From Antedon mediterranea (Eukaryota > Echinodermata > Crinoidea > Comatulida > Antedonidae): a DNA stretch of 64,000 bases. Within the stretch, counting starts at the first letter, position 1, and each line of letters opens with the position of its first letter. A model generated the notes under the pieces. That model ran no database searches. It saw only the letters and a list, made by a program, of their open reading frames with translations, and was not told the origin of the DNA. The translations under genes and the position numbers were made by a program. Shown here in pieces: positions 28,201 to 40,200 of the stretch. The stretch is taken from the NCBI RefSeq assembly GCF_964355755.1, contig NC_092671.1:10365001-10429000 (forward strand). Reading direction: 5' to 3'.

Positions 28201-28808
28201 ATAACTCTACATTTTCAGTGTTATTATTATATATTTTTTTTACTTTAAACATTTTCAAATTATGTTTTAACTACAGTTATTGCTGCATAATTCTCAATTA
28301 CTGTAAATGTATCTTTTATTCAGTAAATGTATACACAAAACAACTTTACAATAAATTCCATAACAATTGGTTCTATACAATCTTAATGCATTTATTTATT
28401 AAAGTATTATTATAAAATTGTATAATAATATTTTTTAATTGTTCAATACGGTATATTTAAGTAGGTATAAATATTAGGAATATATATTTTGTTATTTCCT
28501 ACTCTGAGTAGCTTTTTACTGTGTAGTAAAGCTGTATCTGACAATTTTTGTTTCAATTAGACCACAAATAGTAAATTTGTGAAATTTAACCACAAAAAAT
28601 ACTTCATATAATTTAGATTACTATACTATAAATTCATTGAAAAGCCAAAGTTTGTTTAGTAAAAATAATTAAATTATAATTATAATTAATACATTATGTA
28701 TTGTAATATAAAATATGAAAATGTTTACTCAGGAAGTTCGATCTTTAAAAAAAAAAAGAAGCCAATAAACAGCATTTTAACCAATTATAGTTGAAGTTGG
28801 TTTTAAAC

Positions 28809-29404
28809 ATTACAGTATTACTACAGTACTACTACAGTATTACTACAGTATTACTACAGTATTACTACAGTATATTACTACAGTATATTACTACAGTATT
28901 ACTACAGTATTACTACAGTATTACTACAGTATTACTACAGTATTACTACAGTATTACTACAGTATTACTACAGTATTACTACAGTATTACTACAGTATTA
29001 CTACAGTATTACTACAGTATTACTACAGTATTACTACAGTATTACTACAGAATTACTACAGTATTACTACAGTATTACTACAGTATTACTACAGTGTTAC
29101 TACAGTGTTACTACAGTATTACTACAGTATTACTACAGTATTACTACAGTATTATACTATTACTACAGTATTACTACAGTATTACTACAGTATTACTACA
29201 GTATTACTACAGTATTACTGCAGTATTACTACAGTATTACTACAGTATTACTACAGTATTACTACAGTATTACTACAGTATTACTACAGTATTACTACAG
29301 TATTACTACAGTATTACTACAGTATTACTACAGTATTACTACAGTATTACTACAGTATTACTACAGTATTACTACAGTATTACTACAGTATTACTACAGT
29401 ATTT
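28809..29404. repeat. 11-bp minisatellite (TATTACTACAG)n, about 54 copies
   Basis: About 595 bp of head-to-tail TATTACTACAG with a few point variants and three irregular units. Because 11 is not divisible by 3, the array reads open in several frames and gives artificial proteins with an 11-residue period (TTVLLQYYYSI). These are products of the repeat, not genes. The unit contains CTACAGTA, the same short word that is scattered singly over the window. Confidence 0.97.
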
Positions 29405-32400
29405 TAATGTTTTTATCAGTATTGTAGGCCTACAGTATCATACAGTCCAGTAGAACCCCAGAGGACACCTTAATAATGGACAATTTTCAAAATCAAAACA
29501 AGAAGAAAAACAGTTCCTATTCAAGGGACACCTCTATCAAAGGGACACATGGTTTGGTCCCATAATTTTCTTTATAATAGATTTTTTATATAAATTTGAC
29601 ATTTGACATCAATCAACTCCAATTGTTTGAAAATTTAGCTACATTTTTATATTTGTTTTATAGGCCTACACTTATTATGTCAGTAGAATATACTAAAACA
29701 TTCCTACAGTGATTATACAGTACATTACAGTGATAAATTTATAATTATATAACACTGAATATTCCCCAACTCTTAAGGTGTTTAAAACAACAGACGACAA
29801 CATAAAATTTACACAATAAATAGTAAAAATACTGTACTGTACATACAGAAAGCATCATCAGACAAATAAATTACTTTTAAACATATATCTGTTTTATATG
29901 ACCCAGAGCTCTGTGTGATTGCATGATATGTGTAAAGTTGTGTCTTGAGGCAATATGCAAGTGTTTGCATTATAATGCCTTCAAATTAGTGTAACATGGC
30001 AGTTGGAAATGAATACATAAGTTAGAATTTTGTTTAATATTGAGGTAGAAATAGAGTAGTTATAAGTCGGTATTACTGAGATAAATGGAAGATGATGAGA
30101 CAACGATACGATTGGAAATGAGATGATGTCTTGAATGTAACATATGAGATGAGCCAATAATTTTGTCTGCAAATATTTGCAACGAAATACCTTCTCCAAT
30201 AAGATACCTTGCAATCAACAATTAAAATTTGAGTGTGTGGTGATGTTTGCAAATAGTTTTAAAAACATAATTAAATTTGATTTGATTAAAAGTTTGATTT
30301 TATCACCTTTATATAGACATAAATTCGTTCATAACATAAATAACTGAGGTGTTGAATGAGTCCCTTCATACTGTAGGGGTTCTATTGTTAGTTTCAAGAT
30401 GTATTGTCCCTTGAAACACAAAAAATGAAAAAAAAAATATTCTAAATTTAAATTGGCCATATCAAAGTAATATTAAAGTTATTCACTTTAAGTCGAAAAT
30501 TCGAGTCAAAAACAACAAGTTTACGTAATTAACAGGTAAATTAATTTGATTACATTTTGTCTGGAAAATTGTCACGTGTGAAAGTAAACAAAGATGTGAA
30601 ACCATTAGTATGCATTATGCATGATGCTAATTAGGATTGTTTACAACTCGTCGCAGTTGAGAAGGTGTTTTCACTCAGATCGCAAAGAAGTTTTATAATT
30701 ATGCATACAGAGTACCCAAACAAGCACGTTGCATTATGAGATATGTTTTGATCGAAAACTTTGACTGGAAGTCAAAGTTATTTTTTGAACAAAAAAACGT
30801 CTGTATTTCGGTTAAATTATTTTTTTTTTCGACTCATTTTTGGTGAACGTTAATAACTAATGATACTTCAAAATTACATACTTTTTTTCAAAATATAAAA
30901 AAAATATTTTTTTTTAATTAGTCAAAGGGACAATACATCTTTAACTATTTAAATACAGTAGTTATTATTTTTGTATATCTGTGTATTAAGCAACCAAGAG
31001 TTAAATACGAATAATATGTTTAATCCATAGTAAGATTTGCAGTATTAGTATTATTATTATTATCATTAAAAATAAATTACAAAAGATCATTACTTCGAGA
31101 GAAAAGAATAAAACAATTCAACAACACACTTTACTAGTTAGAACAAATACTGTACTGTATGTTGTTACAACTGTATCTGTAACAATTTCAATAATGTATT
31201 AAGTACAATATACTGTGACGTACCTGCTAAAAATTCCATAATTCATTATCAGTATTAATTGGTCCGTGCCTCATTATTAATTATTTTGATAGCATTTAAT
31301 TGAAAAAGATTTACAGTGAAGCGGGAGACGCATGCAACCGCATGGAAATGAAAACAACTTAACTCATCCAGCGATGATAATATGATCAATAATTAACTTT
31401 AACATGCATTTAAACCAAGACTACACATTGTTTAATACCATGTTAATTTATATTATACATTATCACTTTTGGCAGAAGTATACAGTACAGTTACCGGTAT
31501 AGAAACACAGTACTATGTTGTTATTATACTGTAGTACATTATCTTATTTTACTTTTAAATCAAATCTGAGTTAATTATATTATTTATATTATGAATCCAA
31601 AATTTATCCTACAGTAACGATTGGTTGAAAAAGTATTTATATTAATGTATTATCTAATTCAGAATGTTTGACAACTCTATCATTTAGTTATTTGAAATGA
31701 CAAGATTTTTCAAAACTAATCAATTGAAAATAATTTCCCAACTACAAAATTTTCTCCAAAATACAATTCAATGATTGTGGTATTTATGCAAGATTACTTT
31801 AAAACATATTATGTTTAAACAAATTCAGTATCCACTCGGTACAAAGATGGCGGTCTACAGTGACTAATATGCAATTTGGTCAGTGTGAATCTGTAATTTA
31901 TAAACAATAAATATTTTGCCTAAAATTTTGAATTTCTATCTGGGATACCATTTTCCTGTCCATACAGTAGTTGTACAGTACCTCAAGTATTTGTATATTA
32001 CTGTCAATGTTCAACGTTATTTGAATAAATATTTGAATGAGAGCAGGAAGCAGTATCTGTATATTTTCTGCAAATTATACAATTTTACTTGATTGCTTGA
32101 AAACTAAGAATTTGATGCTTTCATCTATTTAAACTACAGTACTTAATTAAAGATATCTATATTATTATAGCAGACAAACTGAACTGCAGATAGTCCTTCC
32201 ATATTGGCAAATTACTGTAGCGTACATCTTCACACAGTGAAACCTACTGTACTGTGCAGATTCTAAAATAGGAAGGGGCTTGTCTTATCTTTTGCATTGT
32301 AATGCCTAGACCAGCTAAAAAGTTACTATCAGTCACTACTGTATACAAAAGGATTTTGCAACCTTATAAAGTACACTGTTTGTATATGAGCAAAAAGAAC

Positions 32401-33171
32401 GTGGGTAATGTTTAGAGGTCTATTCAGAGGACCAAAATGACAATGAAGTGCATAACAATTCTGAAGGAGGTAGGCTTTACAGTATTGTGGAAAATGCTTC
32501 AAATGAAACAGTTAGGGCTAGGGATTTTTATTTTACATACATATTCAAACAATCTAATATTTTTAAATACAGTTTGCTTAGAATATCAGAAATAAATTTT
32601 CATTATGAATTATAAATATGTAATAAATATTGAGAGTTAGAGATCAATAATTTGAAAGCCGCGACTTTAAAAAATAATGTATTACAGTTATGTAGTATTA
32701 ACGCAGAAGGTGTAAATATGGGATATTGATGTGACGTTTGGGATAACCATAAGCAAAATTTACTAAAGCATAACCAAAATATTTCTACGCTATTCTACAT
32801 TAGTATTTTGAAATGTTTACTTTTACAGATATACATACTGTAGAAACAAAATTATTGTTATTTTTATTTAGCTTTTACAAAAAAAAAAATCAGAATTGAA
32901 ATATTTATAGCAAAAAGACTTAAATACAATAAATAAAACTTACTGAATATTAGATTTGTTTTATTAGAAAATATTGCACGTTAATATACAGTTAACAAAA
33001 ATATATATTTATTATACGTACAGTACAGTATATTCAGTTTTCAAGGTTAGTTAACACAATTAAATGAGTAAAAGCATAAACAAATGGTTTAGAATATTAA
33101 AGAATAAAACTTATATATACACTGTACACATTTAATATTGTATTAAGATTAATATAATTGTTACTGTTATA
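29405..33171. other. AT-rich stretch without a recognisable gene
   Basis: No gene is supported. It holds a block at 29,450-29,570 with AGGACACC and AGGGACACC words of a possible old dispersed repeat, and the inverted-repeat element at 30.4-30.9 kb. The 77-codon minus-strand frame at 29,981-30,214 has no recognisable features. Confidence 0.4.
30396..30944. mobile_element. Inverted-repeat element with AGATGTATTGTCCCTT ends
   Basis: The left end AGATGTATTGTCCCTTGA is mirrored on the right by TCAAAGGGACAATACATCT. Further matches inside include TCGAAAATTCGAGTC on the left against TTTCGACTCATTTTTGG on the right. The length is about 550 bp and there is no open frame of note. It is probably a MITE or another non-autonomous DNA transposon. 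A clear target-site duplication was not seen. Confidence 0.65.
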
Positions 33172-35228
33172 CAGTACAGGACAGAATTATTGCAAAAATC
33201 CCAACGCATTCAACACGTTGTCGTTGCGTTGTGTTTGCGTTGCGTTGAACGGCTTTCAACGTTTAGTTGTTTATTCAACGAAAGTCATTATCAGCATGTC
33301 AAGTAAACAATTAGTTATTTCAACGCTAGCTGCTGCAGCGCTAGACTGGCCGATTGCACGCCTGAACGATCAGTAACAACAACAGGCAAAATACCTATCG
33401 GCAGTCACTACCAGATATTTTAATATAAATAAAAAATATATATGAAGCTTAGATATATTTTAAAGTATTGAACGGACAGTTACCAAGTAAAACACACAGT
33501 GATATTTCCCAGTGTTTAGTGAAGGAAAACATCGAATAATAAGGTTGATGCCAAGTCTAACAGTTAACACTGTACTGTAGGCCTTCCGGGGGAAAACACG
33601 ATCTCACGTCGTAAAATCAAACAACGTGGAAATTACTGACATCAACACACGAGGCCGCCACCCTGGTTTCCTCAAGAAAAACACCACGTGTGTTATGACG
33701 TATTTAACGATCGTTAATGACGACGAAGTAATTAATTTTATTTAGGCCTACATTTTTTAGCTGTTCGAGATTCAAGAGATAAAGTTAAAATATTGTTTCT
33801 CTATTTTGGTTTTTATTTTATAATTGTCCCATTGTTTGTTGTAATGTAATTTGAAAGAACTAAAAAATTTGACGTGTCCGACACCCATGAACCAATTTAA
33901 ATCTTTATAAATCGAACAACATTACATTTTTAAGTACAAAAAGCGTTTTGAATACGTTAACAATAGAGCGTGTTGAATGTGTTGAACCCGTTGACCGTTC
34001 ATTGACGACGTTAAACAATTGAATCCCATAGCGTTGAACGCGTTGAAAACGTTGCGCGTTTTGAAAAGCATCACACTGTAAACTGATTTAAATGTTGGCT
34101 GTTCGCTCGCATATTCTCGCAACTCCCATCCCATTCATACAGTTTCAGGAGGAGGCCAATATAATTATATTAAGAAACAAAACAATAGTATGTTACAGAG
34201 AAAACGCCTAAACCTCGCCTGTAATAATATATTGTCTTGCATCAGAATAAAGTGGTTCTTTATTCTGAATTGTTTGGTTATTCAAATATTTGTGGGTTAC
34301 ACCTTGGCGTGAATAATATGGTATGGCACAGGTTTTGATTTTAAAGAAAACGCCTAAAATTGCCTATTGTCATCAAATTGGTCATTCCTATTTCTTGGTT
34401 ATTATATTTAACGCTTTTCTCTGCATGGGTTACGTTAGGCATCACAATAATTAATTTATAATATAATACATGATAATGATATATTTATGGATAATAATAA
34501 AACTAAACGATTTTTTCCCTTTTAATTACGCGTTATTTCATAATGAATGAACTCTTCACCTTTCGATCAGTTCGTCCCTCACGTCACGAAAAGCATGCGT
34601 GAAAAAGACGACGACCATGCTGGATCGTTATGTTGGTGGTGTATTGTTGCCTTCCATGGCGGCGGGTGTAGGCTACGTTGTTTTTATAAATAATCGAGAA
34701 AAATGTAGTACAGTACTGCGAAGTTTTTAGTTTGGAAATAATTAATTACGATGTGACCTAGCCTCCAAGATTCACCGCCGCCTTAACTTTGGTATTTATT
34801 TAATACTCCAGTTAATATAGGCACACAGTAATTAAGGACATGACCACTACTTTTAACTGCGATGGCAGACGCGGCTCATATACACACGGGGCCTACTCGT
34901 TAGTAGTAGGCCTAGCCTAGTGTAATATATTAAGCTAGGTTTCCGCGGAAAAATACACATTATGTTTGTTTTCTTAAATATTTGTAATACGGTATTTTAT
35001 ACTATTACTACTACTACTACTACACACTGGCAATCTGTAAATACCATACGAATCCGATTGTTCGTTATTTCAACGCAAACTCAACGCAACACATTGTGTT
35101 GGTTGAATAAACAGTTCAACGAACTCAACACTTTCAACGCCAACGGACAACGCAGTTTCAACGCGTTGTCAACACTTTAACAATGCGTTGAATGCGTTCA
35201 AAATCTGCAATAATTCTGTCCGGTACTG
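33172..35228. mobile_element. Mariner-like non-autonomous element, 2.06 kb, TA-flanked
   Basis: The left end (from 33,172) CAGTACAGGACAGAATTATTGCA matches the inverse of the right end CAGTACCGGACAGAATTATTGCA, and both ends abut a TA dinucleotide. TA target sites and CAGT starts are typical of Tc1/mariner elements. No transposase frame is visible. The ends and the middle (33,940-34,070) are full of GTTGAACG/CAACGCGTTGAA-type words. The interior includes a CpG-rich segment at 34,560-34,690, an (ACT)n run near 35,000 and TAGGCCTA words. Confidence 0.7.
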
Positions 35229-35855
35229 TATACATCACTCTACTGTGTGTATGTATTAATTTCTAATCTATAGTCTACAGTTTTCCAAACTGCTACAACA
35301 GAGGCTCTGAATCCACACTAAGGATTGATATGACACTTTACACTCATTCAGATTCAAATGAATGAGTGCATAGGCTGATTTGATTTCTAAATGCAAGTAT
35401 TAACATTATCCGCAATATCTACTACTAAGATTTTTACTGCAAATTACAGTACTGTAGGCCAATTGACGGTGCTTGCTATGAATGACAGATTATTGGTTCA
35501 ATTTAAAAACATGTGCAATTTGATCACGGTAGTGTTAATCACAGCCAAATAATATTTCGATTGAAGAGTGGCTTTCCTTTTTTATCAATTTGTAATATTT
35601 AGCGGTATTATGGTAATCAAGATTAACACAATGCAATTGGCAATGGCTACCAGTATTAAGCTCAAGATGACATTTTATGCTAGATAATGCCTAAATGGAA
35701 ATATAAATCTATCATCATCAATCAATCATAATCAAGGCCTAATGAAACACGCCAGTCTAAAAGATGCTAATTACAATCTTGTTATGACGTTTAATGTAAA
35801 AATTACGATGATACAGAAAAGAAGAAACAAAAATTGAAAATCATAGTCTGCTCGC

Positions 35856-36033
35856 CTACTCCGATCTTGCCTTCTTCAAGTACTTGCTAATAAAATCTGA
35901 CTCAGTGACAGCCTGGCATAGTTAAGTATGTAAGGTCGAATTATGTCAAGGATACATTGGTAAAACATCCACAAAAACGATCTTTTAAACGCTAAAAACA
36001 ACAGTTACTTACCGTTTCACTGGCTAAATTCAT
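35856..36033 (-). CDS. Candidate two-exon micro-ORF, 25 codons, or 5-prime part of a larger gene
   Basis: Minus strand: exon 1 coding 36,033-36,013 (MNLASET) ends at a strong donor, ACG|GTAAGTAAC. A 100-bp intron ends TATGCCAG, and exon 2 (35,912-35,856) reads AVTESDFISKYLKKARSE then TAG. Both junctions are phase 0. An in-frame TAG lies six codons upstream of the ATG, so this is the first in-frame Met. An upstream ATG opens a separate short frame in the leader. The tail is basic and looks helical. Alternatively AAG|GCAAGA in exon 2 is a GC-type donor and the gene continues further left. I recognise no family. Confidence 0.3.
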
Positions 36034-37084
36034 TGACGACCAAGTTCTCTACATTCGATACCGAGTTTTTATCATCTTTTTTATAACATTCATTCCAACC
36101 ATCGAGAGCTAACTTTCAAAGCTCGTTTATCTGGCGCGGTGTCAAAGAGCGGTAGGTTGACATCTAAAAATGATAATTACCAATAAACGGCTGCAAAAAC
36201 ACTACATCAAGTTTGTAGGAAATTGATTTGGTAGATGGCGCTATTTATCATTTTCACATACGGTAATAGATTATCATAATAAATATTATGAACTAATTCA
36301 GTGGTAAATAAGATAATATACTGTATGTATATGGTTAAATATGTTCAGTTAATCGAACATAAAATGACAATTTTACGGAATATTTTTACGTTCGCTTGAG
36401 AACATTTTCACAATAATCTGTATTAAATACAACAAAGTGAATGCAGCATTTTGTCAATGAAATATATTTAAAAGATTGTAGAAATATTTACTGACAATAC
36501 TATCAAACAAAGCGCTCTAAAATATAGTTAATTACTGTATCTATACTGTTTTGCTTTTATCTTACATTTATTTACAATTAATATACTCTTTATATTATAT
36601 TTGTTAAGCACGATTAAATTACAGATAGCAATTATATAAAATAAAATATTTGTTTTTCAAGATAACACACAAAACCGAACAAGCAGTTAATCGTCATCAA
36701 AACTTAAAAATTAAGTTTAGAAATACTTTGTCATGTATATTGTCTGTAGGCCTACTACATTTTAAAATAAAACCTATAATTAATTACATAAATAAAACGG
36801 TACTCTGTACCACTCTTAAAATTATAGATACCTAAGTAGCCTACGTACGTATTTATGAGTGCAAATATGCCTTAATATCTACAATACAGTACACCCGGTA
36901 ATAGTAAATTGTTTTGCATAATAAAGTAATATTATCCGTCTAAAATAACCATTTAGATTTAATACATACGAAATATTATTTTGTGTCACAATATAGTATA
37001 GGCCTAAATAGGCAAAAATAATAATTTTATGACGCCTTAAAATCCGTAGTTCATTTTCTATTATCGAATTGATAAGTAACGTCA
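36034..37084. other. No gene seen
   Basis: This stretch lies between the micro-ORF candidate and the 3-prime end of the ankyrin gene. The first 140 bp could be the leader of the micro-ORF transcript. The remainder is AT-rich, with short non-coding frames on both strands near 36.65-37.08 kb. Confidence 0.4.
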
Positions 37085-37090
37085 TTTATT
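37085..37090 (-). terminator. Polyadenylation signal AATAAA
   Basis: TTTATT on the plus strand reads AATAAA on the minus strand, about 175 bp beyond the stop codon of the ankyrin-repeat gene. It is the nearest canonical signal noticed. Confidence 0.5.
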
Positions 37091-37263
37091 GGCATGCGCG
37101 CACGTACAAAAGTCGTGCCAATATTTTATATGATATAGCGTTTTTGAAGCGTTAAAACGATGCAGAAGGAACAAAAGAACAAACAGTTTTTTCAGTGACG
37201 TCCCGGTCCGTGAAGAAACAAAACTTAACGTTTGCATATAGACAGTATTTAACATAATACGAA

Positions 37264-40200
37264 TTACAAACAAATGCAAGCAGCACTTTTGGTGACTCCT
37301 TCTTCTCCATCGACTGTAGGCCTACTTGCCTTTCTCTGCAGTGATTGGCGGCTGCCCATGTCCTCCATGGAAACGTCTTCTATAGGGCTATCATTCACTT
37401 TTATGGTGTTTCCTGACATTCTACTGTCTGGTCGAAACTGCAATGATAATAAAATAAATGATAAGCATAAAATTGGTATTGAAAAAAAACATGTTTAGCA
37501 TTCGTTTGTTATTTAAATCACACAGTTGGCCTACAGTTTCTATTAATAAATAGATGTAAATTTATGTAGTAAATTGATGTAAGGAGGCATAATTATATAT
37601 TATAATCTAATTTCATATTACATAGGTAAACATTTTTTCAATTGCTTATGAAGAGAATATGTACTGCAAAAACGAAAAAAAAAATGTGTTGTTTGGACTG
37701 ATGTATCATTAGCATAAAAAACTTCACGAATACGGTACAGATGACGTCACTAGTACGTGACCTCAATAAAAGTGATGACGTAAATAGCTGAAAATACACC
37801 GTTAATGATCAGACATTTCCAACGAAATCGAATCTTACGATGTAATTGCTCCTTTAATGGCTTATGGTGAGCTAATTTTAGCATCAGACACTTAATAAGA
37901 CAGAAGAAAATAGAAGTAAACGTCATCAATCAATTTAGCATAGTTCTGATAGTGAATGTATCTTTAACTATTCTATTAAAATAAAGTTGTCTACGCCAGT
38001 TACGTATTTCATCTTTGATGACGTCAAACAAAGCTATTGTTTTGAACGATTTTGATTATATTGTTGGCAAAACTCTAATTTTACTATTTCTACTTATGTT
38101 TTTTTATATATATAATTTAGCATTACACAAAATATTTGTGAACAATTCTGTCAGGATTTTCATTACATTTCGGTAGCAATTAATACTCGTTATAATAGAA
38201 CATAGTACATCTTTCAAGACGAGTAGGGGGTTACCCCGGTGTATTAGTTCATCACAGCCACTGATCACAAACTGGGCCCTCTGGGAGACCAGTCTTTGAC
38301 TGAAGAGGTCGCCCAGTATAAAAACAAACAAACAAACAATACACTTAACAAACTTGTTTTTTCAACCTACCGTGGCTCTACTAGATGGTTCCACAATACG
38401 CGGTTGTTTGCCCTGAAAAAAAAAACACCACATAATTAAGTTAGGCCTATTGTATTAATTTAACATCAACAATTGTTTTTTTTTTTTTGTATAATTACTG
38501 AAATTTCGCTTATGGACGGTTGAGGAAATAAAATAAGGTAATATCACAAAATAATATTATTCTGCGCATTCGTATACGATATACACCATTCCGTCTGTTA
38601 TTGACGTCACGAAACGAACGCTTGAAATACGATGTAACCGTCATCGTTGTTTGCACTCGGTAAACGTCGTAGTTACTTGTCGTTTCTGTCATTTTTTTTT
38701 TCACATCCGTTGATAAACAAATCTTACCATTCTTTTCATCAATTCATTACTAATGAGTTCCACTAATTGTTCTATTGTTTGTGTTTGTTCTCTGGCCATA
38801 CATTCCCGGGCAGTCTGTAACGCAGTTATTTCGTAAATTTGATTGTTAGAGTCACAGTTCTGTTAAGAAATAATATACAAAAATTAATAACGTAATATAA
38901 CATTAGTAAATGCAAGGAAGAGTCAATCCACATTATCATGATATAAAAACGGTTGTTTGATTTTAGTTGTTATCAACAAGATGCAGACTTTATGATGGTA
39001 ATATTATTTTATTCCACATGGGTTAACCACATCTCGATGGCTCAAATCCAAACAGAGATTTAAGAGGATATATTTATTTATATTTGTTTTTGTTCTGTGT
39101 TTTATTAGTTTTCTATGTGTTTTATGACAATACTGTAAGGTACGGTAAGAGTCAATAAACTAAACTATATAAGCGACGATCTAAACCTAATATGACAATA
39201 CTGTAACGTACGGTAAGAGTCAATAAACTAAACTATATAAGCGACGATCTAAACCTAATATCCGCAATTGAAACTTTTCTCACAAGATCGTTAGCTTATT
39301 ATGGAATGAAAACTACTACAGTAAATATAAAAATCACGCGAATTATTGAAGGGGAATATAACACATTCACTTTATAAATTAATCAAAATAATTTATATTG
39401 GGAGGGCATGACATATAGGCCCTACGCCATACAATTCTGTATGAATTTACCTATGAGCCAGGTGATTGTAGACAAGTGATTAAAAATATTTAATTAAAGC
39501 TGAGATTACCCTGATATATAGTGTTTTTTTTATTTAGGGAACCTCACCCATCATTAGCTCTGCCCATTACGACAATATAAAAAATACTAAAAGTTATTAC
39601 TTGAAATATTGTATCTAGCTCTGCCCCTTTTTCGATTAACATTCTAGCTGTTTCAAGTTGATTTACAAATATAGCAAATATTAACACCGATTGCTGTTTG
39701 TTTGTGTTATCCTGCAAAGAAATGAAGAAATTAAAAAATATATATAATATAATATTCTATCTGAATTAAAACCAAGTAAAAAATTAAAACCAATTAAAAC
39801 TAAAGATGTTAAAGTGCCTAAGTGATAGTAACATTCTTTTAATTGTAACATTTTGAATTTCATAGCACGATATTCTTCCATTGTCAATCTGATCAAATTG
39901 ATCCCCGATCCTTCAAACATGTTTGGTTAATCGGCCAAGCCGATGCCGAGTCGTTTTTGATCGGCATGCCGAGTAGTTCCCGATCGGTATGCCGAATTTA
40001 TCAGATCAGAAGTAGGAATGCAATTGATATGTAAATTTACTCTACATACACATACATACGATATGTTTGGGACACTCTATGCAGTTAGAACTCGCTCATC
40101 ATGGAAAGAAATTTTCAGACAACGGGTAACATTCTTTATTTATCTAAAATGTGAACGTTTTATTAAATAACGCCGACTAACCTTATATACGATATTGATA

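Larger units (their letters stand above)
19260..28800. other. Long AT-rich stretch without a supported gene
   Basis: No convincing exon chain was found. It contains two MITE copies (21,400-21,554 and 25,130-25,290), a 94-bp direct duplication at 20.1-20.4 kb, and a possible SINE fragment at 22,126-22,200 (TAGCTTGGTGGTTAA and GTGGGTTCAAAT resemble A and B boxes). A 16-bp palindrome ATATGGTATACCATAT lies near 22,926 and a TGACGTCA word near 26,798. A potential small exon at 20,762-20,800 stands alone. Confidence 0.45.

Noticed and set aside
28791-29453. 220-codon open frame with an 11-residue repeat
   Set aside because: It is the translation of an 11-bp minisatellite, which is open in several frames; there is no real coding signature.
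37738-38605. Cluster of TGACGTCA words near the 3-prime end of the ankyrin gene
   Set aside because: Only a few sites within introns, far from any coding start seen here; the same word also occurs in a MITE, so a CRE function is not supported.
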